64,000 nucleotides of DNA from Bacillota bacterium. Lineage in GTDB: Bacteria; Bacillota; Bacilli; Alicyclobacillales; SLC66. This document shows, one piece after another, positions 17,441-26,239 of this stretch. Both the position numbers and the translations under genes were made by a program. The first letter of the stretch is position 1. Each line of letters starts with the position of its first letter. The notes under the pieces are model-generated. The model worked only from the letters and a program-made list of their open reading frames with translations, had not been told where the DNA came from and ran no database searches. The DNA lies in NCBI GenBank assembly GCA_021828865.1, contig JAJZCW010000006.1, forward strand, positions 1 through 64,000, in the 5' to 3' direction.

Positions 17441-18700
17441 ATGAAATTGCCATCGATATGGTTGTTTGGATTACTTATCATTGTTATCATTCTCCAATTG
17501 ATTTTATTCGGAACCATGCTCTGGCAACGAAAAGATGGGCTGACACCGCTCATCGGCAGACGTTTTCAGGAGCTTGCTGAAGCGATGGACAGGCTGGAAA
17601 GGGAAATGCGGGAAGAATCGCAGCGCAATCGCAAAGAGTGGGCAGAAAACAGCATGCTGGGCAGGCGCGAGACACAGGAGCAACTTGCCAAATGGATGTC
17701 CTCGTTGAATCAGGTAGCGCAGCGGCAATCAACCACCCTTCGTGATCAGTCCACACAGACACTGAACATGGTCACCAACTCCCTTCAAGACATGCGCCAA
17801 ACGGTGGAAACTAAGCTGGATGAGATGCGGCAGATGGTCGGTGAAAAATTGCATGCTACGCTAGAACAGCGGCTTGGGGACTCTTTTCGCATTGTTTCTG
17901 AGCGTCTAGAACAGGTGCATCAGGGACTGGGGGAAATGCACGCACTTGCTGGCGGCGTTGGCGACTTGAAGCGGATGCTAAGCCATGTTAAGGTGCGCGG
18001 CATCTGGGGAGAAGTACAATTGCAACAACTGCTTGATCAGGTGTTTACGCAGGAGCAATATCAAGTGAATGTAGCCGTCCGGCCCCATTCATCGGAGCGC
18101 GTGGATTTTGCCATACGCCTGCCTGGCAAGGGCCATGCGGATGCCCCCGTCTGGCTGCCCATCGATGCCAAATTTCCGCTCGAAGATTATCAAAGGTTGC
18201 TCGAGGCCGAGGAAAAAGCGGACGCGGCGATGGTCGAAGAAGCGGGGAAAAGTTTGGAGAGGCGCGTGCGTGAAGAAGCGATCAGTATCCGCAAAAAGTA
18301 CATTGATCCGCCTTATACGACTGATTTTGCCCTGTTGTTTGTGCCGCTTGAAGGGCTGTATGCGGAATTGATTCGAAGGCCCGGGTTGCTTGAAAGTCTC
18401 CAGAACAATGAGCGCGTGATCCTGACTGGTCCCACCACCCTTTGGGCTATTTTGAACAGCCTGCAGATTGGGTTCCGGACGCTTGCCATTGAACGGAGGA
18501 GTTCAGAGGTGTGGCAGCTTTTGGGGAGCGTCAAACAGGAGTTTTCGAAGTTTGGCGACACATTGGAAAGAGTAAGAAAGCGCATCGAACAGGCAGGACA
18601 GGATTTTGAGCAAATTGAAACAAGAACCCGCGTCATCAACCAACGGTTGCGATCGGTGGAAGCGTTGCCTGCAAATGAAACGATCAAGCTTGATGAATAA
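17441..18700 (+). CDS. rmuC: RmuC family DNA recombination protein
   Basis: A 419-residue protein with an N-terminal membrane helix (IWLFGLLIIVIILQLILFG), a long coiled coil at about 35-170, and the RmuC nuclease-like domain from about 185 to 385. Conserved segments include VRGIWGEVQLQQLLDQV, RVDFAIRLPG, LPIDAKFPLEDY and GPTTLWAILNSLQIGFRTLAIE. RmuC restricts inverted-repeat-mediated rearrangements in E. coli. ATG at 17441 has AGGAGGA just upstream. The gene ends against the remains of an endonuclease III-like gene on the other strand. Confidence 0.9.
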   Translation: MKLPSIWLFGLLIIVIILQLILFGTMLWQRKDGLTPLIGRRFQELAEAMDRLEREMREESQRNRKEWAENSMLGRRETQEQLAKWMSSLNQVAQRQSTTLRDQSTQTLNMVTNSLQDMRQTVETKLDEMRQMVGEKLHATLEQRLGDSFRIVSERLEQVHQGLGEMHALAGGVGDLKRMLSHVKVRGIWGEVQLQQLLDQVFTQEQYQVNVAVRPHSSERVDFAIRLPGKGHADAPVWLPIDAKFPLEDYQRLLEAEEKADAAMVEEAGKSLERRVREEAISIRKKYIDPPYTTDFALLFVPLEGLYAELIRRPGLLESLQNNERVILTGPTTLWAILNSLQIGFRTLAIERRSSEVWQLLGSVKQEFSKFGDTLERVRKRIEQAGQDFEQIETRTRVINQRLRSVEALPANETIKLDE

Positions 18701-19023
18701 CGCGGTCTTGTCCATACCCACAGTAAAGTAGTAGGGGACACGAGGGGTATTGCGGTTTCCGGTCCGATGCCCCATGCCGATAAAAGATGCTGTCTCGCCG
18801 TTGAAAGATCTGCCTGTTGCAATAGATGCCAATCTCCACCCCATTTTGATATAAAATAATTAGCAAAGGTCATTAGTTTTTGTGCCTTCATTTTATTGAA
18901 CCTGGTGCAGACAATACATGCTTTCATTTGTTCCTGAGAACTGTTGCAAATAGTTTGAAACGTTAACAGGCCTGCTTCCTTCAATCGCTGGATCGCTTTT
19001 TCTGTATTGGACCATGACACATA
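18684..19023 (-). pseudogene. Remnant of an endonuclease III-like (HhH-GPD) gene
   Basis: The minus strand encodes SWSNTEKAIQRLKEAGLL, then FNKMKAQKLMTFANYF, GGDWHLLQQADLSTARQ and HLLSAWGIGPETA. This is the order of motifs in the HhH-GPD domain of endonuclease III-like DNA glycosylases, including the GIGPETA hairpin. Right after GIGPETA the expected ILLYA continuation is found only in another frame (CPLLLYCGYGQDRVIHQA), so there is a frameshift. The frame then runs into a stop at the rmuC end. The region before SWSN, which should hold the start of the domain, and the iron-sulfur C-terminus are both missing. This is a decayed gene; an antisense frame continues into rmuC but is not meaningful. 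Confidence 0.65.
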
Positions 19024-19059
19024 TAAATTTCCTTTCCTGATGAAAGTGAGGCGTTGTTC

Positions 19060-19845
19060 GTGTTGATCAAAGATCACTTGGGCAGAAGGTTGGTGCTCGA
19101 TTTGCCCGCGAAAAGAATCATTTCTTTATGTCCTTCGATCACGGAAACACTTTTTACACTTGGCGCTGGTGGCAATGTCGTCGGAAGAACGCGATTTTGC
19201 ATTCATCCGGAACCGGATGTGAAAAATGCACTCAATGTGGGTGGTACAAAAGATGTCAATATGCCAAGGATTGCTTCGCTACAGCCTGATCTAATTGTGG
19301 CAGAAAAAGAGGAGAATACCAAGGAAATCGTGGAGACGTTGGAACGTGATTACCACGTTTTTGTTGGGGATGTGAAAACGGTAGACGATGCACTACGGTT
19401 AATCCAGGATCTCGGTAGGCTTACCGGGTTGAACGATGCTGCGGTAGGTTTAGTCCATACTATCAAGGAAAATTTACCTGTCGAAGAATACCGCCTCACT
19501 TACCGTTACGCCTACATGATTTGGAAAAACCCCGAAATGGCGGTAGGTCATGATACGTATATCGACGATTTATTGTCCAGATTCGGCTTTCAAAACGTAT
19601 TCTCGAAAACGATCGGTCGCTATCCTCAGGTCTCTCTGCATCAGCTTACCGAGTTGGCACCTGATGTTGTCTTTCTCGCTTCAGAGCCCTATCCTTTTTC
19701 TGATGGTGACCGGGACTTTTTTGCAAACCAATTGCCAGGTTCACAAGTGTTGCCTATTGATGGGGAAATTGCATGGTACGGGTCACGTATGGTAAAAGCG
19801 CTTGAAGTCCTGAAAGAGGTGCGAATGCGCTTGCAGAGTGCCTAG
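19060..19845 (+). CDS. Periplasmic-binding-fold metal/cobalamin receptor-like protein without signal peptide
   Basis: A 261-residue protein of the helical-backbone metal receptor (PF01497, BtuF/FecB-like) fold: RIISLCPSITETLFTLG, GGTKDVNMPRIASLQPDLIV, WKNPEMAVGHDTYIDDLL and LAPDVVFLASEP. Typical members are lipoproteins that feed ABC importers of cobalamin or siderophores. Here the mature fold begins within about ten residues of the start, with no signal peptide or lipobox and no transporter genes nearby, so it is probably cytoplasmic with another role. GTG at 19060 is preferred to TTG at 19054 because AAAGTGAGG ends only two bases before the latter. Confidence 0.8.
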   Translation: MLIKDHLGRRLVLDLPAKRIISLCPSITETLFTLGAGGNVVGRTRFCIHPEPDVKNALNVGGTKDVNMPRIASLQPDLIVAEKEENTKEIVETLERDYHVFVGDVKTVDDALRLIQDLGRLTGLNDAAVGLVHTIKENLPVEEYRLTYRYAYMIWKNPEMAVGHDTYIDDLLSRFGFQNVFSKTIGRYPQVSLHQLTELAPDVVFLASEPYPFSDGDRDFFANQLPGSQVLPIDGEIAWYGSRMVKALEVLKEVRMRLQSA

Positions 19846-19892
19846 GATTCATGCAGAATAGATATGATGTGTAGGGAATGGAGGGAACTTTT

Positions 19893-20315
19893 TTGTTTGA
19901 AAACCCCAGCCTTGAAGAACTTCGTGATATTTTAACTCGATCCAAAACCATTGCCGTGGTGGGACTCTCAGACCAACCGGAACGAGAAAGTTACATGGTG
20001 GCCAAGGAAATGCAAAAGCGTGGATACAAAATCATACCCGTCAATCCTAAAATAGATGAGGTGTTGGGCGAAAAGGCCTATGCGAGCCTGAAAGACATCC
20101 CGGATTCAGTCGATATTGTCGATGTTTTCAGACGCAGCGATGCGTTGCCCGGTGTGGTCAAGGAAGCGGTACAACTGAGTGCACCTGTCATATGGGCCCA
20201 ACAGGGAATCTACAGCGAAGAAGCCGCTGAAATCGCTGCAGCAAGCGGGAAGACCATGGTGATGGACAGGTGTATCATGTTAATGCACAGCCTGCTCATC
20301 CAAAAACACGAGTAA
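19893..20315 (+). CDS. CoA-binding domain protein (YccU-like)
   Basis: A 140-residue single-domain protein of the CoA_binding_2 type: TIAVVGLSDQPERESYMVAKEMQKRGYKIIPVNP, DIVDVFRRSDALPGVVKEA and VIWAQQGIYSEEAAEIA. The Rossmann-like fold binds CoA, as in the N-terminal part of succinyl-CoA synthetase alpha; the physiological role is not known. TTG at 19893 is preferred because GGAGGGA lies seven bases upstream; the in-frame ATG at 19878 overlaps that site. Confidence 0.85.
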   Translation: MFENPSLEELRDILTRSKTIAVVGLSDQPERESYMVAKEMQKRGYKIIPVNPKIDEVLGEKAYASLKDIPDSVDIVDVFRRSDALPGVVKEAVQLSAPVIWAQQGIYSEEAAEIAAASGKTMVMDRCIMLMHSLLIQKHE

Positions 20316-20323
20316 ACTTGATC

Positions 20324-20563
20324 TTAAACGGCAGCGCGCGGATCAATCACGGTGACATCGAGATGGATGGCCTGCTGCCGTAAGTACTTCTCTATTCCCC
20401 GCTTGATCATTGCTCCCGGTACCACACAATCCATACAAGCATCATCAGTGAATGTGAGTCTCAGCGTCAAATCATAGTCTGACACATCCTCAATCACAAG
20501 ATCGGCGCCGTTTTTATTGAAATCAGGCCGCAATTCCTGAAGGATGGCTTCGATCTCGTCCAT
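20324..20563 (-). CDS. NifU-like C-terminal domain protein
   Basis: A 79-residue protein matching the NifU C-terminal (Nfu) domain, with the cluster-binding CxxC in ACMDCVVPGAMIKRGIEKYL. Nfu proteins carry and deliver [4Fe-4S] clusters. AAAGGAGAG precedes the ATG. It lies 15 bases downstream of the antiporter gene on the same strand. A role in iron-sulfur cluster transfer is inferred from family membership. Confidence 0.8.
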   Translation of the reverse strand: MDEIEAILQELRPDFNKNGADLVIEDVSDYDLTLRLTFTDDACMDCVVPGAMIKRGIEKYLRQQAIHLDVTVIDPRAAV

Positions 20564-20577
20564 CTGGTATCTCTCCT

Positions 20578-21825
20578 TTAAATATCCTTTTCGTAAGAAG
20601 GAAGTAGCACATTCAATTTTTTAGCTAAAAGTCCAGTGGTGCTCGCCTGAAGCAGAATGGTGACGATGATAGCGACAAACGTAACGGCGCGAATGCTATC
20701 CACATTAGGGATGTCGCGAACAGTCAGTATGCTGGAAAGTGCGGCAGGAATCACGCCTGTTTCCCTTGTCCAGCACATAAACAGGTATTCCCTTGGCTTC
20801 CATTGTACGCTGAGGCTGGGCAATACGCCAGCGGCAACGGTGAGTGGACGGGCGATGAACATGAGGACTAACACGATGCCTAGCGCAGGCCAGAGATAAT
20901 GAACAATGATGCGAAAATCCACTTGTGACCCAAGTAGAACGAAGATCAACGTCCGGAAAATAAACGTGATGGCCTGATAAAAGTGTTGGATATTGGTTTC
21001 CGTGTTCGAGGAAAGAGGTAATCTTAGCGATTTGCCATTTCCGCTGATTAGCCCTGCCGCAAATGCGGCCATAAACCCGCTTCCTCCTGCAACGGTGGCA
21101 AGCAAAAAAGTGCCCATCGCCGTAATGAGCATGACAATGGAGCCGTATTCATGAAAAATACCCCAGGATTTTTTTGAGGTGAGAAGAAGCGCGATATATC
21201 CGCCGAAGAGACCAATCATCAAGCCAATGCCAGATTCGATGAGAAACTGGAGGATGGGCTGGTATACGGAAATGGAGCGTCCCCCTGATGAAACTATTTC
21301 CAGCAGTGTAAAAAACAAAACAGCAGCCGTGGCATCGTTGAAGGCGGACTCTGCTTCTACGGTTTGTTGGAGTCTTGGGTTTACGCGAACCCGCTTGAAC
21401 ACAGGAATAAGAGTTGCAGGATCAGTTGAAGCGATGATAGCAGCCAGCAAAAATGCGTAAGCCCAAGGCAGTGACAGGAGAAAATGGGCGGTGACTCCGA
21501 CTACAAGAGCCGTCACAATGACACCAAGCGTGGCCAAAAGCACGACCGTCACCAATGTTTTTCGCAGGGTACGGAGTTGAATTCCCATCCCGCCTTCAAA
21601 AAGGATCAGCGTAGCACCCAAGTTGACCAACATTTGATTGATTGACGAGTCGCTTGGGACGGAAATAAGATGAACGGCAGTCGGTCCGATGACGATGCCA
21701 AGAAGAAGGTAGCCAACCACATCCGGGATTTTTGGCCTCTCTGTCAATTTTGCCATGATCAGGCCACCTGCGAGTACTAACGCCAAGAGCGCCCAAGCCT
21801 GTTGCCATGATATAAACTGTAACAA
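20578..21825 (-). CDS. Monovalent cation:proton antiporter (CPA family)
   Basis: A 415-residue membrane protein with about 12 helices. ASTDPATLIPVF and the ESAFNDATAAVLFF segment are the proton- and cation-handling motifs of CPA1-type Na+(K+)/H+ antiporters. There is no C-terminal TrkA-N or TrkA-C domain. It starts at TTG 21825 after AAGGAGCG. It probably helps in pH or sodium homeostasis; specificity cannot be read from the sequence. Confidence 0.88.
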   Translation of the reverse strand: MLQFISWQQAWALLALVLAGGLIMAKLTERPKIPDVVGYLLLGIVIGPTAVHLISVPSDSSINQMLVNLGATLILFEGGMGIQLRTLRKTLVTVVLLATLGVIVTALVVGVTAHFLLSLPWAYAFLLAAIIASTDPATLIPVFKRVRVNPRLQQTVEAESAFNDATAAVLFFTLLEIVSSGGRSISVYQPILQFLIESGIGLMIGLFGGYIALLLTSKKSWGIFHEYGSIVMLITAMGTFLLATVAGGSGFMAAFAAGLISGNGKSLRLPLSSNTETNIQHFYQAITFIFRTLIFVLLGSQVDFRIIVHYLWPALGIVLVLMFIARPLTVAAGVLPSLSVQWKPREYLFMCWTRETGVIPAALSSILTVRDIPNVDSIRAVTFVAIIVTILLQASTTGLLAKKLNVLLPSYEKDI

Positions 21826-21977
21826 TCGTATCGCTCCTTACGTCTATGCAGATCATCAATTTGTTTTCATTATCTGACGAGAAAAATTTTGATGCAAATT
21901 AGGAAAATCTATCAATTTATTTTATAATATATTCATGAGTATGATGTATGTTTTATAAAATTAAAGGGGTAATAACA

Positions 21978-22664
21978 ATGGTGCATGTAGAACAACATTT
22001 TGAGTCATCAGAAGTAATACGCGATATTGTGATTGGGATGTCTGATGGTCTAACGGTTCCGTTTGCCCTTGCCGCAGGACTATCCGGAGCAGTATCCACT
22101 ACAGTGCTTGTCGTCACTGCGGGTCTCGCAGAGATCGCGGCAGGGTCAATTGCAATGGGGCTTGGCGGTTACCTGGCGGCAAGAACTGACCGCGAACACT
22201 ACCAGTCAGAGGAAGCGCGCGAGCGTAGGGAAATTGTTGAGTTGCCGGAACGGGAGCGCCAAGAAGTCGAAGACATTGTTCGAACATGGGGAATTGATGG
22301 AGAAGCGATGGAAAAAGCAGTAACAGCCATCACGAAGGACCATGACAAATGGCTTGATTTTATGATGAAATATGAATTGGGCTTGGAAACTCCTGATCCA
22401 AAACGGGCGCGAAACAGTTCCTTGACCATTGGCATTTCTTATATTGTAGGCGGATTGATTCCTTTATCCCCCTATATATTTATCCATACCCCGTCACATG
22501 CCCTTTGGATTTCCGTCATTGCCACACTTGCAGCGCTCTTTATATTTGGTTGGGTAAAAGGGAAGTTTACAGGCGCTAAGCCTGCTAAAAGCGCGCTTCA
22601 AACCATGCTTGTCGGCGGGGTTGCCGCGTTTGTTGCGTATTTCGTTGCAAAGTTAATTGCTTAA
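21978..22664 (+). CDS. VIT1/CCC1 family transporter
   Basis: A 228-residue protein. The start region [28 protein letters not shown] and [22 protein letters not shown] are the first two helices of the VIT1/CCC1 iron/manganese transporter family. A charged, Glu-rich cytoplasmic domain (about 75-140) follows, then three C-terminal helices. It is expected to move Fe2+ or Mn2+, by homology with vacuolar iron transporters. ATG at 21978 follows AAAGGGG. Its stop codon overlaps the stop of the convergent MCP gene within the palindrome TTAA. Confidence 0.9.
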   Translation: MVHVEQHFESSEVIRDIVIGMSDGLTVPFALAAGLSGAVSTTVLVVTAGLAEIAAGSIAMGLGGYLAARTDREHYQSEEARERREIVELPERERQEVEDIVRTWGIDGEAMEKAVTAITKDHDKWLDFMMKYELGLETPDPKRARNSSLTIGISYIVGGLIPLSPYIFIHTPSHALWISVIATLAALFIFGWVKGKFTGAKPAKSALQTMLVGGVAAFVAYFVAKLIA

Positions 22665-23929
22665 ACCTGAAACTCTTTGATCACGGCTTGTAATTGGCTA
22701 GCCACTTCTGCGAGTGAGCTTGAAGACGATGATATCTCCTCGATAGTAGCCAACTGTTGTTCTGTCGATGAAGTAGAGTGCTTGACTTTTCCTGCAACAT
22801 CCTGTTGGGCGATTTGAAGTTGATGGGAAAGTTCCGAGACTTGACCACTGACATTCATGAGTCCATTGGTGGTGTTCAATAACTGTTGCATTTGTTGCAC
22901 CGCAAGTTGGATGGAATCCATAATTTGCTGGAATGCATTGCCAGAGCCCTGGACTGCGGTACGCCCTGTATGGAATTCTTCTGAGTTGGATTTGACTGCT
23001 TGAATTGCACGCTGAGATTCCATCTGAATCTTCTCAATCAGTGCGTTGATTTTTTTGGCGGAACCTGATGATTCCTCCGCCAATTTTCGCACTTCGTCCG
23101 CAACAACGGCGAATCCTTTGCCGGATTCTCCTGCTCGAGCAGCTTCAATCGCGGCATTCAGTGCGAGGAGGTTAGTCTGTTCCGAGAGTTCTGTGATTAG
23201 CTCCGTAATTTGACTGATTTCATTGGATAATCCCCCCAAACCCTCCATGACATTCGTCAGTTCGTCGAATGTTTCGGCGATATGATCCATTTTAGTTAAT
23301 GCAATAGAGATTTCTGCATGCCCTTTATCGGCAAAGTCAGATGCCTTTTCTGAAATCAACGAAGCTTGTTTGGTGGTCTCCACCACTTGCAGCACACTTT
23401 CATTTAAGTGCTTGATTCGAGTCATAGTTTGATTCATGTTCTCAGTCTGTTCTTGTGAACTTTTCAGCATGGAATCCATGGAGACGGCAATTTCTTCCGT
23501 GAAATGGCTGGTTTCTTCAGTGCTGGAGCTAAGGTCGGCTGAAGAGACGGATACTCTATTCGACACTTCTGATACTTGATTCAACAAAACGCTAATTTTT
23601 TGGATGGCTTCGTTTAACGCATGTGCAATGGGAGCAAGTTCTCCGCTTTTTGCTTCGTCAAAGTGGACCGTAAAATTGCCTTTTCCAAATTCAATGACGT
23701 TATGAATTAAGGAAGGGATCGGCGCTAGAAATTTACGGTAGTTAACAAAACTAATAAGGGCGCCCATTATGATACAACCAATCGTGATTTCAATATCAAG
23801 TGACCAAAACAAACTACCTTTGATGTGATTAAGGAGAAGAATGGCTGAAACAAGTATTAATGCGCCAAATAAAGCTAGAATGACGGTTCGCATCAAATAG
23901 GCAAATAATGAAGTGGTTTTAGGCACCAT
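22661..23929 (-). CDS. Methyl-accepting chemotaxis protein without extracellular sensor
   Basis: A 422-residue receptor. Two membrane helices (about 10-60) are separated by only a few residues, so there is no ligand-binding domain outside the cell. A HAMP-like region (about 65-120) leads into a cytoplasmic signalling domain whose tip reads [20 protein letters not shown], followed by [20 protein letters not shown]. It may sense a membrane or cytoplasmic signal. The ATG at 23929 follows GGGGAGATC; a longer frame from 23959 lacks such a site. Confidence 0.92.
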   Translation of the reverse strand: MVPKTTSLFAYLMRTVILALFGALILVSAILLLNHIKGSLFWSLDIEITIGCIIMGALISFVNYRKFLAPIPSLIHNVIEFGKGNFTVHFDEAKSGELAPIAHALNEAIQKISVLLNQVSEVSNRVSVSSADLSSSTEETSHFTEEIAVSMDSMLKSSQEQTENMNQTMTRIKHLNESVLQVVETTKQASLISEKASDFADKGHAEISIALTKMDHIAETFDELTNVMEGLGGLSNEISQITELITELSEQTNLLALNAAIEAARAGESGKGFAVVADEVRKLAEESSGSAKKINALIEKIQMESQRAIQAVKSNSEEFHTGRTAVQGSGNAFQQIMDSIQLAVQQMQQLLNTTNGLMNVSGQVSELSHQLQIAQQDVAGKVKHSTSSTEQQLATIEEISSSSSSLAEVASQLQAVIKEFQV

Positions 23930-24011
23930 GATCTCCCCTAGCAATAAATGAATGAACAATCATTTAATTTATAGGTTAATCATCCAACATTAATAAGTCA
24001 ATGGAATTCAC

Positions 24012-24052
24012 AAAAAAAATGTGCTCATCGGATGGGATGAGCACATTTTTTT
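24012..24052 (-). terminator. Terminator of the FAD-dependent oxidoreductase gene
   Basis: A perfect stem whose GTGCTCATC and GATGAGCAC cores are flanked by A and T runs, closed by a GGATGG loop. The stop codon of the upstream minus-strand gene lies at its right end. It separates that gene from the MCP. Confidence 0.85.
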
Positions 24053-25475
24053 ATAAACTTTGAACAATATTTCTCACCGCATAAACGCCACTGCTAGCGG
24101 CCTGTGAAATTCCTCGGGAAATACCTGGACCATCGCCAGCGCAAAACAGCCCATGGATTTTAGTTTGCATGCTTTTGTCTACATCAGCACGTGCAGCATA
24201 GAATTTTGCCTCCACACCGTAAAAGAGGGTGTGGTCGCTGGAAATTCCAGGCGTCACATAATTCAACGCTTCGATCATTTCTTGGAGCGCCAACATGGTT
24301 TTATAAGGGAGTACCAGTCCTAGGTCGCCAGGAACTGCTTCTTTCATAGTGGGCTCTACAAAGCCTTCACGAATGCGATCCGGGGTGCTTCTTCGCCCTT
24401 TTCTCAAATCACCATATCGTTGAATGATGATTGAACCGTTAGAGAGTTCGTTAGCATGCCTGGCGATTTGTTTGGCAAATTCATTCGGCTGGTCAAATGG
24501 TTCAGTAAAGCGATGGCTGACAAGCAGGGCAAAATTGGTATTCTCTGAACCAAGCGCTGGATCTTTATAAGCATGCCCATTGGCTGCCATGACACCGGTG
24601 TGGTTTTCCACTACCACGTGACCAGATGGATTGCTGCAAAAAGTCCGCACGCGAAGTCCCGTGGAGGGGGATTCAAAAATGAATTTACCTTCATACAGAT
24701 TATCGTTGATTTCTTTCATTACGATGTTCGATGTTTCCACGCGAACTCCGATATCTACCTGATTGCGCGTCATCTTCAAGTGATGACGGCGGAAAATATC
24801 AGACAACCATGTGGACCCGTCACGCCCCGGAGCGAGCAGCAAAAAGCGGGAACGGATCTCTTCTCCACTTGCTAATCTGATGCCCTGGATGGTGCCGTTT
24901 TCCACCAAAATGTCTTCGACAAAAGTGCGAAAACGCAAATCCATCCGTTCTTCCAAATAGGAAAAAATGCTGTTCATCAGCTTGATGTTATTATCCGTGC
25001 CAATGTGGCGAACACGCGCGCGAAGTAATTTGAGCCCAGCACCGATGGCGCGTTTCTCGATGTCTTTCACCGCATCCGTGGTGGGATCAGTGATGATTTC
25101 AGGAGCACCATGAGCCAGATTGATTTCATCGACGTAATGGATGAGCGACAGCACTTCCGAGGCAGGAAGGTATTCTGTCAGATATCCACCATACTCAGCA
25201 GTAATATTAAATTTTCCATCACTAAAACTACCAGCACCCCCGGCACCGTTGATAATGCCGCAGGCAGGCCAGCAACTGGCGTAAGTCTTGATCTTGTTTG
25301 CAGGTGGACATTTGTCAATTTTGCCCTCCAAAATGGGGCAATGTCGGTACTTTGCCTCTACGCCTTTATCGATTAAGAGAACCTTAGCAGTTGGCGCTTT
25401 GCGCGTCAGTTCATAGGCTGCGTATAATCCGGCAGGCCCTGCTCCAACAATGATCACATCATAGTTTTGATTCAA
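24051..25475 (-). CDS. FAD-dependent oxidoreductase (COG2509-like)
   Basis: A 474-residue flavoprotein. The FAD-binding motif VIIVGAGPAGLYAAYEL is at the N-terminus, followed by YRHCPILEGKIDKCPPANKI, ASCWPACGIINGAGGAGSFSDGKFN, and near the C-terminus GLFCAGDGPGISRGISQAASSG. This is the uncharacterised FAD-dependent dehydrogenase group whose members keep several cysteines near the N-terminus. The reaction is unknown. It starts with TTG after GCGAGGTC, and its terminator overlaps the stop. Confidence 0.82.
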   Translation of the reverse strand: MNQNYDVIIVGAGPAGLYAAYELTRKAPTAKVLLIDKGVEAKYRHCPILEGKIDKCPPANKIKTYASCWPACGIINGAGGAGSFSDGKFNITAEYGGYLTEYLPASEVLSLIHYVDEINLAHGAPEIITDPTTDAVKDIEKRAIGAGLKLLRARVRHIGTDNNIKLMNSIFSYLEERMDLRFRTFVEDILVENGTIQGIRLASGEEIRSRFLLLAPGRDGSTWLSDIFRRHHLKMTRNQVDIGVRVETSNIVMKEINDNLYEGKFIFESPSTGLRVRTFCSNPSGHVVVENHTGVMAANGHAYKDPALGSENTNFALLVSHRFTEPFDQPNEFAKQIARHANELSNGSIIIQRYGDLRKGRRSTPDRIREGFVEPTMKEAVPGDLGLVLPYKTMLALQEMIEALNYVTPGISSDHTLFYGVEAKFYAARADVDKSMQTKIHGLFCAGDGPGISRGISQAASSGVYAVRNIVQSL

Positions 25476-25565
25476 GAAAAAGACCTCGCTTTATGAATAG
25501 AAGTTAATAATGGCCGCAGAGATTATACACGCATTGCCTGAAGATGACAAGAATAGAAATAAGAC

Positions 25566-25593
25566 AAAAAAAGCCTGAGCATGATGCCCAGGC
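25566..25593 (-). terminator. Terminator of the FMN reductase gene
   Basis: On the minus strand GCCTGGGC pairs with GCTCAGGC (one wobble) across a 5-base loop and is followed by seven T. Confidence 0.8.
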
Positions 25594-25600
25594 CGCATGA

Positions 25601-26140
25601 TTATATCATTTGTAGAAACTTGTCCACCACTTGATCGAGAAATGTCAGCGTATTTTGATCAACCAATCGCCCGGAAGCGTCGAATTTATCGTTAGCCATG
25701 TTGATCAGGATCTCATTGCCTCCTGCAGGTAACGTTCGAGCAGAAATTCCCAGGCTGGACAAGATTTCACGAAGGTGTAGCTGCGCTCGCACCGTTCCTA
25801 GCATGGCAGGTGTGACGCCGGCGATCAGAACCGGCTTGTTTATGAGCACTTTATCGCCGCGAGATAGCCAATCCAGCGCGTTTTTTAGTACGCCTGGGAT
25901 GGACCAATTGTATTCTGGGGTGACGATGAACACTGCGTCCGCTTCGTTAATTTGTTTTTTTAACTTTAGCACAGTGTCACCTGGATGTTCTTCGTCGTCT
26001 GTGTTGTAATACGGCAAAGTTCCAATATCCGCTATTTCCAAATCGAACTTACCCTGGTACCGCTCTTGCATCGACTTGGCCAAGGCCATATTCAATGAGC
26101 CTTTTCTAAGGCTTCCAACAATTGCAATCATTTTCATCAT
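25601..26140 (-). CDS. NAD(P)H-dependent FMN reductase family protein
   Basis: A 179-residue flavodoxin-fold protein with IVGSLRKGSLNMALAK (FMN phosphate loop), LPYYNTDDE, VTPEYNWSIPGVLKNALDWLSR and GGNEILIN. The family reduces FMN or quinones, azo dyes or metals using NAD(P)H; the physiological substrate is unclear. The longer in-frame ORF up to 26227 is hydrophobic and not family-like, so ATG 26140, six bases after AGGTGG, is chosen. It is 99 bases downstream of hemY on the same strand. Confidence 0.87.
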   Translation of the reverse strand: MMKMIAIVGSLRKGSLNMALAKSMQERYQGKFDLEIADIGTLPYYNTDDEEHPGDTVLKLKKQINEADAVFIVTPEYNWSIPGVLKNALDWLSRGDKVLINKPVLIAGVTPAMLGTVRAQLHLREILSSLGISARTLPAGGNEILINMANDKFDASGRLVDQNTLTFLDQVVDKFLQMI

Positions 26141-26239
26141 AAGACACCACCTATACGTGAGGAAATTCACAAAAATCAAAATGAGTATATTACAAAAAGT
26201 AAGTACAATCAAATGAACAATGAGCAAGGAAATTAATGC

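Noticed and set aside
18313-19077. A 254-codon minus-strand frame
   Set aside because: Only its first 120 codons resemble a protein (endonuclease III-like); the rest is the antisense of rmuC. It is reported as a pseudogene remnant instead.
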